DNA of 64,000 nucleotides from Megalopta genalis (GCF_051020955.1 NW_027477546.1:1-64000); one strand, 5' to 3'. Positions 23,007 to 38,194 are shown, counted from the first letter of the stretch. Program-made: numbers and translations. Notes: generated by a model not told the origin, from the letters alone.

Positions 23007-24978
23007 ACTGCATGCGAAACAAACGAGTTTGCTTCAAATCCAAGCCAAACACATGATCTAGTTTCAAATCAATGCGAAGCTGAAGGCTTGGCTACAAATC
23101 CATGCGAAACACATGATTTAGCTGCAAATGAATGCGATGTAAAAGGTGTAGCTTCAAATCGAAGCGAAACACATGATTTGGCATCAGATACTTGCGATAT
23201 AACTGAAATAGCTTCAAATACAGGGGAAACAAACGAATGAGCATCAAATCCATGCAAAACACATGATTTAGCTTCAAATCAATGCGATGTAGAAGGTTTA
23301 GTTTCAAATCCATGCGTAACAAATGATTTAGCTTCAAACACTTGTGATGTAAGTGATATAGCTTCAAATGCAGGGGAAACAAACGTGTTAGCATCAAATC
23401 CATGCAAATCACATGATTTAGCTGCAAATCAATGCGATGTAAAAGGTTTAGCTTCAAATCCAAGCGAAACGCATGATTTGGCATCAGATACTTGCGATAT
23501 AACTGAAATAGCTTCAAATGCAGGGGAAACAAACGAAAGAGCATCAAATCCATGCCAAACACATGATTTAGCTTCAAATCAAAGCGATGTAGAATGTATA
23601 GCTTCAAATCTATGCGAAATACATGATTTAGCTTCAAATCGATGCGATGTAGAAGGTTAAACTTCAACTCTATACGAAACAAATGATTTAGCTTCAGATA
23701 CTTGCGATATAAGTGATATAGCATCAAATGCAGGCGAAAAGACCGAGTTAGCTTCAAATCCATGCGAAACACATGATTTAACTGCAAATCAATGCGATGT
23801 AGAAGGTTAAACGTCAAATTTATACGAAACAAATGATTTAGCTTCAGATACTTGCGATATAAGTGATATAGCATCAAATGCAGGCGAAACGACCGAGTTA
23901 GCTTCAAATCCATGCGAAACACATGATTTAACTGCAAATCAATGCGATGTAGAAGGTTTAGCTTCAAATTCATGCGAAACAAATGATTTAGCATCAGATT
24001 ATTGCGATATAACTGATATAGCTTCAAATGCAGGGGAAACAAACCAGTTAGCATAAAATCCATGCAAAATACATGATTTAGCTTCAAATCAATGCGATGT
24101 AGAAGGTTTTGTTTCAAATCCATGCGAAACAAATGGTTTATCTTGAAATACTTGTGATATTCATGATTTTGCTTCAACTGCATGCGAAACAAACGAGTTT
24201 GCTTCAAATCCAAGCCAAACACATGATCTAGTTTCAAATCAATGCGAAGCTGAAGGCTTGGCTACAAATCCATGCGAAACACATGATTTAGCTGCAAATG
24301 AATGCGATGTAAAAGGTGTAGCTTCAAATCGAAGCGAAACACATGATTTGGCATCAGATACTTGCGATATAACTGAAATAGCTTCAAATACAGGGGAAAC
24401 AAACGAATGAGCATCAAATCCATGCAAAACACATGATTTAGCTTCAAATCAATGCGATGTAGAAGGTTTAGTTTCAAATCCATGCGTAACAAATGATTTA
24501 GCTTCAAACACTTGTGATGTAAGTGATATAGCTTCAAATGCAGGGGAAACAAACGTGTTAGCATCAAATCCATGCAAATCACATGATTTAGCTGCAAATC
24601 AATGCGATGTAAAAGGTTTAGCTTCAAATCCAAGCGAAACGCATGATTTGGCATCAGATACTTGCGATATAACTGAAATAGCTTCAAATGCAGGGGAAAC
24701 AAACGAAAGAGCATCAAATCCATGCCAAACACATGATTTAGCTTCAAATCAAAGCGATGTAGAATGTATAGCTTCAAATCTATGCGAAATACATGATTTA
24801 GCTTCAAATCGATGCGATGTAGAAGGTTAAACTTCAACTCTATACGAAACAAATGATTTAGCTTCAGATACTTGCGATATAAGTGATATAGCATCAAATG
24901 CAGGCGAAAAGACCGAGTTAGCTTCAAATCCATGCGAAACACATGATTTAACTGCAAATCAATGCGATGTAGAAGGTT
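22641..24978 (+). repeat. Tandem duplication with 1,170-bp period
   Basis: Copy 1 starts at ACGTCAAATT (22641) and copy 2 at the same motif (23811). The two appear identical by eye over 39 units of 30 bp. Translations of both copies are also identical. The second copy loses identity at about 24979. A partial, more diverged third copy starts near 25291. This is among the youngest duplications in the window. Confidence 0.9.
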
Positions 24979-27900
24979 TAGCTTCAAATTCATGCGAAAC
25001 AAATGATTTAGCATCAGATTATTGCGATATAACTGATGTAGCTTCAAATGCAGGGCAAACAAACCAGTTAGCATAAAATCCATGCAAAACACATGATTTA
25101 GCTTCAAATCAATGCGATGTAGAAGGTTTTGTTTCAAATCCATGCGTAACAAATGATTTAGCTTCAAACACTTGTGATATAAGTGATATAGCTGCAAATG
25201 CAGACGAAACAAACGGGATAGCATCAAAATCCATGCGATACATATCATTTAGCTTCAAATCAATACGAAGTAGATGGATTATCTTCTAATCCATGCGAAA
25301 CAAATGGTTTATCTTGAAATACTTGTGATATTCATGATTTTGCTTCAACTGCATGCGAAACAAACGAGTTTGCTTCAAATCCAAGCCAAACACATGATCT
25401 AGTTTCAAGTCAATGCGAAGCTGAAGGCTTGGCTACAAATCCATGCGAAACACATGATTTAGCTGCAAATCAATGCGATGTAAAAGGTGTTGCTTCAAAT
25501 CCAAGCGAAACACATGATTTGGCATCAGATACTTGCGATATAACTGAAATAGCTTCAAATGCAGGGGAAACAAACGAATGAGCATCAAATCCATGCAAAA
25601 CACATGATTTAGCTTCAAATCAATGCGATGTAGAAGGTTTAGTTTCAAATCCATGCGTAACAAATGATTTAGCTTCAAACACTTGTGATATAAGTGATAT
25701 AGCTTCAAATGCAGGGGAAACAAACGTGTTAGCATCAAATCCATGCAAATCACATGATTTAGCTGCAAATCAATGCGATGTAGATGGTTTAGCTTCAAAT
25801 CCATGCGAAACAAATGATTTAGCATCAGATACTTGCGGTATAACTGATATAGCATCAGATGCAGGGGAAACAAACGAGTTAGCATCAAAACCATGCAAAA
25901 CACATGATTCAGCTGCAAATCAATGCGATGTAAAAGGTTTAGCTTCAAATCCAAGCGAAACACATGATTTGGCATCAGATACTTGCGATGTAACTGAAAT
26001 AGCTTCAAATGCAGGGGAAACAAACGAAAGAGCATCAAATCCATGCCAAACACATGATTTAGCTTCAAATCAAAGCGATGTAGAATGTATAGCTTCAAAT
26101 CCAAGCGAAACACATGATTTAGCTTCAAATCAATGCGATGGAGAAGGTTTAGCTTCAAATCCATGCGAAACAAATGATTTAGCTTCAAACACTTGCGATA
26201 TAAGTGATATAGCATCAAATGCAGGCGAAACGAACGAGTTAGCTTCAAGTCCATGCGAAACACATGATTTAGCTTCAAATCAATGCCATGTAGAAGGTTT
26301 AGCTTCAAATCCATGCGAAACAAATGATTTAGCATCAGATACTTGCGATATAACTGAAATAGCTTCAAATGTAGGGGAAACAAACGAGTTAGCATCAATT
26401 CCATGCAAAACACATGATTTAGCTTCAAATCAAAGCGATGTAGAAGGTATATCCTCAAATCCAAACGAAACACATGATTTAGCTTCAAATCAATGCGATG
26501 TAGAAGGTATAGATTCAAATCCAAGCGCAACACATGATTTAGCTTCAAATCAATGCGATGTAGAAGGTTTAGCTTCAAATCCATGCGAAACAAATGATTT
26601 ACCCTACAAACACTTGGGATATAAGTGATATAGCAGGAAATGCAGACGAATCAAACGGGGAAGCTTCAAAATCTATGCGATGCATATCATTTAACTTCAA
26701 ATCGATACGAAGTAGAAGGCTTAGCTTCAAATCCATGCGAAACAAATGATTTAGGTTCAGATACTTGCGATACATTGATATTGCTTCAAATGCAGGCGAA
26801 ACTAACGTGTTAGCTTCAAATCCATGCGAAATACATGAGTTAGCTTCAAATCGATGCGATGTAGAAGGTTAAATTTCAAATCGATACGAAACACATGATT
26901 TAGCTTCAGATACTTGCGATATAAGTGATATAGCATCAAATGCAGGCGAAACGACCGAGTTAGCTCCAAATCTATGCGAAACACATGATTTAGCTGCAAA
27001 TCAATGCGATGTAGAAGGTTTAGCTTCAAGTCCATGCGAAACAAATTAATCAGCTTTAAATCCATGTGAAGTAGAAGGCTTAGCTTCAAATGCATGCGAA
27101 ACTAATAATTTAGCATCAGATACTTGCGATATAACTGACATAGTTTCAAATGCAGGGGGAACAAACGAGTTAGCATCAAATCCATGCAAAACACATGATT
27201 TAGCTTCAAATCAATGCGATGTAGAAGGTTTTGCTTCAAATCCATGCGAAACAAATGATTTAGCATCAGATAATTGCGATATAACTGAAATAGCTTCAAA
27301 TGCAGGGGAAACAAACGAGTTAACATTAATTCCATGCGAAACACATGATTTAGCTGCAAATCAATGCGATGTAGAAGGTTTAGCTTCAAATCCATGCGAA
27401 ACAAATGATTTAGCTTTAAATCCATGCGAAGTAGAAGGTTTAGCTTCAAATCCATGCGAAACACATGATTTAGCTGCAAATCAATGCGATGTAGAAGGTT
27501 TAGCTTCAAATCCATGCGAAACAAATGATTTAGCTTTAAATCCATGCGAAATAGAAGGTTTAACTTCAATATCATGCGTAACAAATGATTTAGCTTAAAA
27601 CACTTCTGATATAAGTGATATAGCTGCAAATGCAGACGAATCAAACGGGATAGCTTCAAAATCCATGCGATACATATCATTTAGCTTCAAATCAATACGA
27701 AGTAGAAGGCTTAGCTTCAACTCCATGCGAAACAAACGATTTAGGTTCAGATACTTGCGATACATTGAAATTGCTTCAGATGCAGGCGAAACTAACGAGT
27801 TAGCTTCAAATCCATGAGAAACACATGATTTAGCTTCAAATTCGTGTGAAAAAAATGGTTTAACTTCAGATACTTGTGATACACATGATTTAGCTTCAAC

Positions 27901-29112
27901 TGCATGGGAAAGAAACGAGTTAGCTTCAAATCCAAGCGAAACACATGATTTAGCTGCAAATCCATGCGACACACATGATTTATCTTCAAATCAATGCGAT
28001 GTAGAAGGTTAAACTTCAAATCTATACGAAACAAATGATTTAGCTTCAGATACTTGCGATATAAGTGATATAGCATCTAATGCAGGCGAAACGACCGAGT
28101 TAGCTCCAAATCCATGCGAAACACATGCTTTAGCTGCAAATCAATGCGATGTAGAAGGTTTAGCTTCAAGTCCATGCGAACAAATGATTTAGCTTTAAAT
28201 CCATGCGAAGTAGAAGGCTTATCTTCAAATCCATGCGAAACTAATGATTTAGCATCAGATACTTGCGATATAACTGATATAGTTTCAAATGCAGGGGGAA
28301 CAAACGAGTTAGCATCAAATCCATGCAAAACACATGATTTAGCTTCAAATCAATGCGATGTAGAAGGTTTAGCTTCAAATCCATGCGAAACAAATGATTT
28401 AGCATCAGATACTGGCGATATAACTGATATAGCTTCAAATGCAGGGGAAACAAACGAGTTAACATCAAATCCATGCAAAACACATGATTTAGCTGCAAAT
28501 CAATGCGATGTAGATGGTTTAGCTTCAAATCCATGCGAAACACATGATTTAGCTGCAAATCAATGCCATGTAGAAGTTTTAGCTTCAAATCAATGCGAAA
28601 CAAATGATTTAGCATCAGATACTGGCGATATAACTGATATAGCTTCAAATGCAGGGGAAACACACGAGTTAGCATCAAATCCATGCAAATCACATGATTT
28701 GGCTGCAAATCAATGCGATGTAGATGGTTTAGCTTCAAATCCATGCGAAACAAATGATTTAGCATCAGATACTTGCGGCATAACTGATATAATTTCAGAT
28801 GCAGGGGAAACAAACGAGTTAGCATCAAAACCATGCAAAACACATGATTTAGCTGCAAATCAATGCGATGTAAAAGGTTTAGATTCAAATCCAAGCGAAA
28901 CACATGATTTGGCATCAGATACTTGCGATATAACTGAAATAGCTTCAAATGAAGGGGAAACAAACGAATGAGCATCAAATCCATGCCAAACACATGATTT
29001 AGCTTCAAATCAAAGCGATGTAGAAGGTATAGCTTCAAATCCAAGCGAAACACATGATTTAGCTTCAAATCAATGCGATGTAGAAGGTTTAGCTTCAAAT
29101 CCATGCGAAACT

Positions 29113-30960
29113 AATGATTTAGCATCAGATACTTGCGATATAACTGAAATAGCTTCAAATTCAGGGGAAACAAACGAGTTAGCATTAATTCCATGCAAAA
29201 CACATGATTTAGCTTCAAATCAAAGCGATGTAGAAGGTATATCTTCAAATCCAAACGAAACACATGATTTAGCTTCAAATCAATGCGATGTAGAAGGTAT
29301 AGATTCAAATTGAAGCGCAACACATGATTTAGCTTCAAATCAATGCGATGTATAAGGTTTAGCTTCAAATCAATGCGAAACAAATGATTTACCTACAAAC
29401 ACTTGGGATATAAGTGATATAGCAGGAAATGCAGACGAATCAAACGGGGAAGTTTCAAAATCTATGCGATACATATCATTTAACTTCAAATCGATTCGAA
29501 GTAGAAGGCTTAGCTTCAAATCCATGCGAAACAAATGATTTAGGTTCAGATACTTGCGATACATTGATATTGCTTCAAATGCAGGCGAAACTAACGTGTT
29601 AGCTTCAAATCTATGCGAAATACATGATTTAGCTTCAAATCGATGCGATGTAGAAGGTTAAACTTCAAATTCATGCGAAACAAATGATTTAGCTTTAAAT
29701 CCATACGAAGTATATGGCTTAGCTTCAAATCCATGCGAAACTAATGATTTAGCTTCAGATACTTGCGATATAAGTGATATAGCATCAAATGCAGGCGAAA
29801 CGACCGAGTTAGCTTCAAATCCATGCGAAACACATGATTTAACTGCAAATCAATGCGATGTAGAAGCTTTAGCTTCAAATTCATGCGAAACAAATGATTT
29901 AGCTTTAAATCCATACGAAGTATAAGGCTTAGCTTCAAATCCATGCGAAACTAATGATTTAGCTTCAAACACTTGCGATATAAGTGATACAGCATCAAAT
30001 GCAGGCGAAACGAACGAGTTAGCTTCAAGTCCATGCGAAACACATGATTTAGCTGCAAATCAATGCCATGTAGAAGGTTTAGCTTCAAATCCATGCGAAA
30101 CAAATGATTTAGCATCAGATACTTGCGATATAACTGAAATAGCTTCAAATTCAGGGGAAACAAACGAGTTAGCATTAATTCCATGCAAAACACATGATTT
30201 AGCTTCAAATCAAAGCGATGTAGAAGGTATATCTTCAAATCCAAACGAAACACATGATTTAGCTTCAAATCAATGCGATGTAGAAGGTATAGATTCAAAT
30301 TGAAGCGCAACACATGATTTAGCTTCAAATCAATGCGATGTATAAGGTTTAGCTTCAAATCAATGCGAAACAAATGATTTACCTACAAACACTTGGGATA
30401 TAAGTGATATAGCAGGAAATGCAGACGAATCAAACGGGGAAGTTTCAAAATCTATGCGATACATATCATTTAACTTCAAATCGATTCGAAGTAGAAGGCT
30501 TAGCTTCAAATCCATGCGAAACAAATGATTTAGGTTCAGATACTTGCGATACATTGATATTGCTTCAAATGCAGGCGAAACTAACGTGTTAGCTTCAAAT
30601 CTATGCGAAATACATGATTTAGCTTCAAATCGATGCGATGTAGAAGGTTAAACTTCAAATTCATGCGAAACAAATGATTTAGCTTTAAATCCATACGAAG
30701 TATAAGGCTTAGCTTCAAATCCATGCGAAACTAATGATTTAGCTTCAGATACTTGCGATATAAGTGATATAGCATCAAATGCAGGCGAAACGACCGAGTT
30801 AGCTTCAAATCCATGCGAAACACATGATTTAACTGCAAATCAATGCGATGTAGAAGCTTTAGCTTCAAATTCATGCGAAACAAATGATTTAGCTTTAAAT
30901 CCATACGAAGTATAAGGCTTAGCTTCAAATCCATGCGAAACTAATGATTTAGCATCAGAT
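29113..30960 (+). repeat. Tandem duplication with 990-bp period
   Basis: Segment 29113-29970 matches 30103-30960 at an offset of 990 bp, exactly 33 units. Shared rare variants include AGATTCAAATTGAAGCGC and GATGTATAAGG. One visible difference is TATATGGC near 29711 versus TATAAGGC near 30701. Confidence 0.87.
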
Positions 30961-31725
30961 ACTTGCGATATAACTGACATAGTTTCAATTGCAGGGAAAA
31001 CAAACGAGTTAGCATCAAATCCATGCAAAACACATGATTTAGCTGCAAATCAATGCGATGTAGATGATTTAGCTTCAAATCCATGCGAAACAAATGATTT
31101 AGCATCAGATACTTGCGATATAACTGATATAGCTTCAAATGCAGGGGAAACAAACGAGTTAGCATCAAAACCATGCAAAACACATGATTTAGCTGCAAAT
31201 CAATGCGATGTAGAAGGTTTAGCTACAAATCAAGCGAAACGCATGATTTAACATCAAATCAATGCGATGTAGAAGGTTTAGCTACAAATCCATGCGAAAC
31301 AAATGATTTAGCATCAAACACTTGGGATGTAAGTGATATAGCTTCAAATGCCGACGAATCAAACGAGTTAGCTCCAAATCCAACCGAATCACATGATTTA
31401 GCTTCAAAGCAATGCGATGTATGAAGGTTTAGCTTCAAATCCATGCGAAATAAATGATTTACTTTCAAACGCTTGGGATATAAGTGATATAGCTTCAAAT
31501 CCATGCGAAACACATGATTTAGCTGCAAATCAATGCTATGTAGAAGGTTTTGTTTCAAATCGATGAGACACAAATGATTTAGATTCAGATACTTGCGATA
31601 TAAGTGATACAGCTTCAAATGCAGACGAAACAAACGAGTTAGCATCAAATCCATGCGGAACACATGATTTAGCAGTAATTGAATGCAATGTAGAAGGTTT
31701 AGTTTCAAGTACATGCGAAACCATT

Positions 31726-32946
31726 GATTTAGCTTCAGATACTTGCGATGTAAGTGGCATAGCTTCAATTGCAGACGAAACAAACCAGTTAGCTTCAACT
31801 CCATGCGAAACACATGATATAGCAACAAATCAATGCGAAGTTTAAGGTTTAGCTTCAAATCCATGCGAAAAACATGAATTAGCTTCAAACCCATGCGATA
31901 CACATGATTTAGCAGCAAATCAATGCGATGAAGAAGGTTTAGCTTCAAATCTATGCGATACCAATGGTTTAGCTTCAGATACATCCGATATAAGTGATAT
32001 AGATTCAAATGCAGGAGTAACAAACGAGTTAGCTTCAAATTCATGCAGAATACATGATTAAGCTTCAATTCAACGCAATGTAGGAGGTTTAGCTTCAAAG
32101 CCATGCGAAACAAATGATTTAACATCAGATGGTTGCGATATAAGTGATATAGTTTCAAATTCAGGGGAAACAAACGAGTTAACTTCAAATCCAAGCGAAT
32201 CACACGATTTAGCTTCAAATCAGTGCGATTTAGAAGGTTTAGCTTCAAATCCAGGCGAAACAAATAATTTACTTTCAATCGCTTGGGATATAAGTGATAT
32301 AGCTTCAAATGCAGGAGAAACAAATGAGTTAGCATCAAATTCATGCAAAACACATGATTAAGCTTCAATTCAATGCTATGTAGAAGGTTTAGCTTCAAAT
32401 CCAAGCGACACAAATTATTAAGCATCAGGTACTTGCGATATAAGTGATATAGCTTCAAATGCACACGAAACGAACGAGTTAGCTTCAAATCCAAATGAAT
32501 CACATGGTTTATCTTCAAATCAATGCGATGTAGAAGGTTTAGCTTCAAATCCATGCGAAACAAATGATTTAGCATCAGATAATTGCGATATAACTGATAT
32601 AGCTTCAAATGCAGGGGAAACAAACGAATTAGCATAAAATCCATGCAAAACACATGATTTAGCTTCAAATCAATGCGATGTAGAAGGTTTAGATTCTAAT
32701 CCATGCGAAACAAATAATTTAGCTTCAATCACTTGTGATATAAGTGATATAGCTGCAAATGCAGACGAATCAAACGGGATAGCTTCAAAATCCATGCGAT
32801 ACATATCATTTAGCTTCAAATCGATACGATGTAGAAAGTTTCGCTTCAAATCCATGCGAAAGAAATGATTTAGCTGCAAATCAATGCGAAGTAGAAGGCT
32901 TAGCATCAAATCCATGCGAAACAAATGATTTAGCTTCAGACACTTG
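31726..32946 (+). repeat. Array segment duplicated at 36974-38194
   Basis: About 1.2 kb aligns at a constant offset of 5,248 bp with rare shared variants (GTAAGTGGCATAGC, GATGAAGAAGG, TTCAACGCAATGTAG). Differences are few, for example GTAGGAGG near 32073 versus GTAGAAGG near 37329. Confidence 0.85.
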
Positions 32947-35226
32947 CGATATAACTGAAATAGCTTCAAATGCAGGGGAAACAAACGAGTTAGCATCAAA
33001 TCCATGCGAAACACATGATTTAGCAGCAAATCATTGCGATGTAGAAGGTTTAGCTTCAAATCCATGCGAAACAAATGATTTAGCATCAGATACTTGCGAT
33101 ATAAGTGATATAGCTTCAAATGCAGGCGAAACAAAGTTACCTTCAATTCCATGCGAAACACATGATTTAGCTTAAAATTCATGCGAGACACATGGATTAG
33201 CTTTAAATTCATGCGAAACAAATGATTTTGCTTCGAATACTTGCGATATAAGTGATATAGATTCTACTGCAGGCGAAACAAACGAGTTAGCTTCAAATCC
33301 ATGTGAAACACATGATTTAGCTACAAATCAATGCGAAGTAGAAGGCTTAGCTTCAAATCCATGCGAAACAAATGATTTAGGTTCAGATACTTGCGATATA
33401 AGTGATATAGCTTCAAATGCAGGGCAAACAAACGAGTTAGCTTCAAATACATGCTAAACACATGATTTAGATTCAAGTCAATGCGATGTAGAATGTTTAG
33501 CTTCATATTCACGCGAAACCAATGATTTAGATTCAAATCAATTCGAAGTAGAAGGATTAGCTTCTAATCCATGCGAAACAAATGGTTTATCTTGAAATAC
33601 TTGTGACATTCATGATTTTGCTTCAACTGCATGCGAAACAAACGAGTTAGCTTCAAATCCAAGCGAAACACATGATTTAGCTTCAAATTCGTGCGAAGTA
33701 GAAGGCTTAGCTTCAAATCCATGCGAAGCAAATGGTTTAGCTTCAAATACTTGTGATATACATGATTTAGCTGCAACTTCATGCGAAACAAACGTGTTAG
33801 CTTCAAATCCATGCGAAACACATGATTTAGATTAATATTCAAGCGAAACAGATAGTTTAGATTCAGACTCTTGTGATAAGCATGATTTAGCTTCAACTGC
33901 ATGCGAAACAAACGAGTTAGCTTCAAATCCAAGGGAAACACATGATTTAGTTTCAAATCAATGCGAAGTAGTAGTCTTAGTTTCAAATCCAAGCGAGACA
34001 CATGATTTAGCATCAGATACTTGCGATATAACTGAAATAGCTTCAAATGCAGGGGAAACAAACGAGTTAGCATCAAATCCATGCGAAACACATGATTTAG
34101 CAGCAAATCATTGCGATGTAGAAGGTTTAGCTTCAAATCCATGCGAAACAAATGATTTAGCATCAGATACTTGCGATATAAGTGATATAGCTTCAAATGC
34201 AGGCGAAACAAAGTTACCTTCAATTCCATGCGAAACACGTGATTTAGCTTAAAATTCATGCGAGACACATGGATTAGCTTTAAATTCATGCGAAACAAAT
34301 GATTTTGCTTCGAATACTTGCGATATAAGTGATATAGATTCTACTGCAGGCGAAACAAACGAGTTAGCTTCAAATCCATGTGAAACACATGATTTAGCTA
34401 CAAATCAATGCGAAGTAGAAGGCTTAGCTTCAAATCCATGCCAAACAAATGATTTAGGTTCAGATACTTGCGATATAAGTGATATAGCTTCAAATGCAGG
34501 GCAAACAAACGAGTTAGCTTCAAATACATGCTAAACACATGATTTAGATTCAAGTCAATGCGATGTAGAATGTTTAGCTTCAAATTCACGCGAAACCAAT
34601 GATTTAGATTCAAATCAATTCGAAGTAGAAGGATTAGCTTCTAATCCATGCGAAACAAATGGTTTATCTTGAAATACTTGTGACATTCATGATTTTGCTT
34701 CAACTGCATGCGAAACAAACGAGTTAGCTTCAAATCCAAGCGAAACACATGATTTAGCTTCAAATTCGTGCGAAGTAGAAGGCTTAGCTTCAAATCCATG
34801 CTAAGCAAATGGTTTAGCTTCAAATACTTGTGATATACATGATTTAGCTGCAACTTCATGCGAAACAAACGTGTTAGCTTCAAATCCATGCGAAACACAT
34901 GATTTAGATTAATATTCAAGCGAAACAGATAGTTTAGATTCAGACTCTTGTGATAAGCATGATTTAGCTTCAACTGCATGCGAAACAAACGAGTTAGCTT
35001 CAAATCCAAGGGAAACACATGATTTAGTTTCAAATCAATGCGAAGTAGTAGTCTTAGTTTCAAATCCAAGCGAGACACATGATTTAGCATCAGATACTTG
35101 CGATATAACTGAAATAGCTTCAAATGCAGGGGAAACAAACGAGTTAGCATCAAATCCATGCGAAACACATGATTTAGCAGCAAATCATTGCGATGTAGAA
35201 GGTTTAGCTTCAAATCCATGCGAAAC
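32944..35226 (+). repeat. Tandem duplication with 1,077-bp period, about 2.1 copies
   Basis: The segment starting TTGCGATATAACTGAAATAG at 32944 recurs at 34021 and again at 35098. Copies 1 and 2 are nearly identical (TCATATTC near 33504 versus TCAAATTC near 34581; ATGCGAAGC near 33721 versus ATGCTAAGC near 34798). The third copy is partial and ends near 35226. The period is not a multiple of 30 because of internal odd-length units. Confidence 0.87.
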
Positions 35227-36496
35227 CAATGATTTAGCTTTAGATACTTCCGATATAAGTGACATAGCTTCAAATGCGGACGAAACAAACTAGTCAGCTT
35301 CAAATCCATGCGAAGCTACTGGTTTAGCTACAAATACACGTGATATATATATTATTTAGCTACAACTGCATGCGAAACAAACGATTTAGCTTCAAATCAA
35401 TGCGATGTAGAAGGTTTAGCTTCAAAACCATGCGACACAAACGATTTATCTTCAGATACTTGCGATATAAGAGATATAGCTTCAAATGCAGACGAATGAC
35501 ACGAGTTAGCTTCAAATTCATGCAAAAAACATGATTAAACTTGAAATCAAAGCTATGTAGAAGGTTTAGTTTCAAATCCATGCGACACAAACGATTTATT
35601 TTCAGATACTTGCGATATAAGTGATATAGCTTCAAATGCAGGGCAAACGAACGAGTTAGCTTCAAATACATGCTAAACACGTGATTTAGATTCAAGTCAA
35701 TGCGATGTAGAAGGTTTAGCTTCAAATTCACGCGAAACCAATGATTTAGATTCAAATCAATTCGAAGTAGAAGGATTAGCTTCTAATCCATGCGAAACAA
35801 ATGGTTTATCTTGAAATACTTGTGATATTCATGATTTTGCTTCAACTGCATGCGAAACAAACGAGTTTGCTTCAAATCCAAGCGAAACACATGATTTGGC
35901 ATCAGATACTTGCGATATAACTGAAATAGCTTCAAATGCAGGGGAAACAAACGAATGAGCATCAAATCCATGCCAAACACATGATTTAGCTTCAAATCAA
36001 AGCGATGTAGCATGTATAGCTTCAAATCCAAGCGAAACACATGATTTAGCTGCAAATCAATGCCATGTAGAAGGTTTAGCTTCAAATCCATGCGAAACAA
36101 ATGATTTACCTACAAACACTTGGGATATAAGTGATATAGCAGGAAATGCAGACGAATCAAACAGGGAAGCTTCAAAATCTATGCGATACATATCATTTAA
36201 CTTCAAATCGATACGAAGTAGAAGGCTTAGCTTCAAATCCATGCGAAACAAATGATTTAGGTTCAGATACTTGCGATACATTGATATTGCTTCAAATGCA
36301 GGCGAAACTAACGTGTTAGCTTCAAATCCATGCGAAATACATGATTTAGCTTCAAATCGATGCGATGTAGAAGGTTAAACTTCAAATCTATACGAAACAA
36401 ATGATTTAGCTTCAGATACTTGCGATATAAGTGATATAGCATCAAATGCAGGCGAAACGACCGAGTTAGCTTCAAATCCATGCGAAACACATGATT
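34247..36496 (+). repeat. 2.25-kb segment duplicated at 38331-40582
   Basis: The segments align at an offset of 4,084 bp on the left and 4,086 bp on the right. The 2-bp step is explained by one extra AT in the dinucleotide run following CACGTG: five AT near 35343, six near 39427. Otherwise differences are sparse. Confidence 0.87.
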
Positions 36497-36973
36497 TAAC
36501 TGCAAATCAATGCGATGTAGAAGGTTTAGCTTCAAATTCATGCGAAACAAATGATTTAGCATCAGATACTTGCGATATAACTGAAATAGCTTCAAATGCA
36601 GGGGAAACAAACGAGTTAGCATCAATTCCATGCAAAACACATGATTTAGCTTCAAATCAAAGCGATGTAGAAGGTATATCTTCAAATCCAAACGAAACAC
36701 ATGATTTAGCTTCAAATCAATGCGATGTAGAAGGTATAGATTCAAATCCAAGCGCAACACATGATTTAGCTTCAAATCAATGCGATGTAGAAGGTTTAGC
36801 TTCAAATCCATGCGAAACAAATGATTTACCTACAAACACTTGGGATATAAGTGATATAGCAGGAAATGCAGACGAATCAAACGGGGAAGCTTCAAAATCT
36901 ATGCGATACTTATCATTTAACTTCAAATCGATACGAAGTAGAAGGCTTAGCTTCAAATCCATTCGAAACAAAT

Positions 36974-38194
36974 GATTTAGCTTCAGATACTTGCGATGTA
37001 AGTGGCATAGCTTCAATTGCAGACGAAACAAACCAGTTAGCTTCAACTCCATGCGAAACACATGATATAGCAACAAATCAATGCGAACTTTAAGGTTTAG
37101 CTTCAAATCCATGCGAAAAACATGAATTAGCTTCAAACCCATGCGATACACATGATTTAGCAGCAAATCAATGCGATGAAGAAGGTTTAGCTTCAAATCT
37201 ATGCGATACCAATGGTTTAGCTTCAGATACATCCGATATAAGTGATATAGATTCAAATGCAGGAGTAACAAACGAGTTAGCTTCAAATTCATGCAGAATA
37301 CATGATTAAGCTTCAATTCAACGCAATGTAGAAGGTTTAGCTTCAAAGCCATGCGAAACAAATGATTTAACATCAGATGGTTGCGATATAAGTGATATAG
37401 TTTCAAATTCAGGGGAAACAAACGAGTTAACTTCAAATCCAAGCGAATCACACGATTTAGCTTCAAATCAGTGCGATTTAGAAGGTTTAGCTTCAAATCC
37501 AGGCGAAACAAATAATTTACTTTCAATCGCTTGGGATATAAGTGATATAGCTTCAAATGCAGGAGAAACAAACGAGTTAGCATCAAATTCATGCAAAACA
37601 CATGATTAAGCTTCAATTCAATGCTATGTAGAAGGTTTAGCTTCAAATCCAAGCGACACAAATGATTAAGCATCAGGTACTTGCGATATAAGTGATATAG
37701 CTTCAAATGCACACGAAACAAACGAGTTAGCTTCAAATCCAAATGAATCACATGGTTTATCTTCAAATCAATGCGATGTAGAAGGTTTAGCTTCAAATCC
37801 ATGCGAAACAAATGATTTAGCATCAGATTATTGCGATATAACTGATATAGCTTCAAATGCAGGGGAAACAAACGAATTAGCATAAAATCCATGCAAAACA
37901 CATGATTTAGCTTCAAATCAATGCGATGTAGAAGGTTTAGATTCTAATCCATGCGAAACAAATAATTTAGCTTCAAACACTTGTGATATAAGTGATATAG
38001 CTGCAAATGCAGACGAATCAAACGGGATAGCTTCAAAATCCATGCGATACATATCATGTAGCTTCAAATCGATACGATGTAGAAAGTTTCGCTTCAAATC
38101 CATGCGAAAGAAATGATTTAGCTGCAAATCAATGTGAAGTAGAAGGCTTAGCATCAAATCCATGCGAAACAAATGATTTAGCTTCAGACACTTG
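36974..38194 (+). repeat. Second copy of the 31726-32946 segment
   Basis: See offset 5,248 bp. The copy begins inside the sequence that follows a GAAGCTTCAAAATCTATGCG unit and ends where CACTTGGGATATAAG replaces CACTTGCGATATAAC. Confidence 0.83.

Larger units (their letters stand above)
21207..31215 (+). repeat. 30-bp satellite array, block right of the insertion
   Basis: The same 30-bp units continue in the same orientation and directly complete the unit broken by the insertion. Typical variants are a 29-bp unit with GATACATTGATATTGC, units ending GAAGGTTAAAC and units with CTTGAAATACTTGTGATATTC. The run 25726-26628 is open for 300 codons (30 decapeptides) in the forward frame, the longest of its kind; it has no promoter, splice or homology evidence and is not called as a gene. 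No non-satellite sequence was seen. Confidence 0.95.

Noticed and set aside
25726..26628. Forward ORF of 300 codons with Cys-containing decapeptides, as a gene
   Set aside because: Same satellite units, open by chance over 30 units; neighbouring copies carry TAA stops and odd-length units. Kept only as part of the ancestral-coding idea.
31259..32668. Long reverse-strand ORF (469 codons) and many similar ones, as protein genes
   Set aside because: They are translations of 30-bp satellite units whose consensus lacks stops in two reverse frames. They share no start context, have no unique domain, and recur in every duplicated segment.
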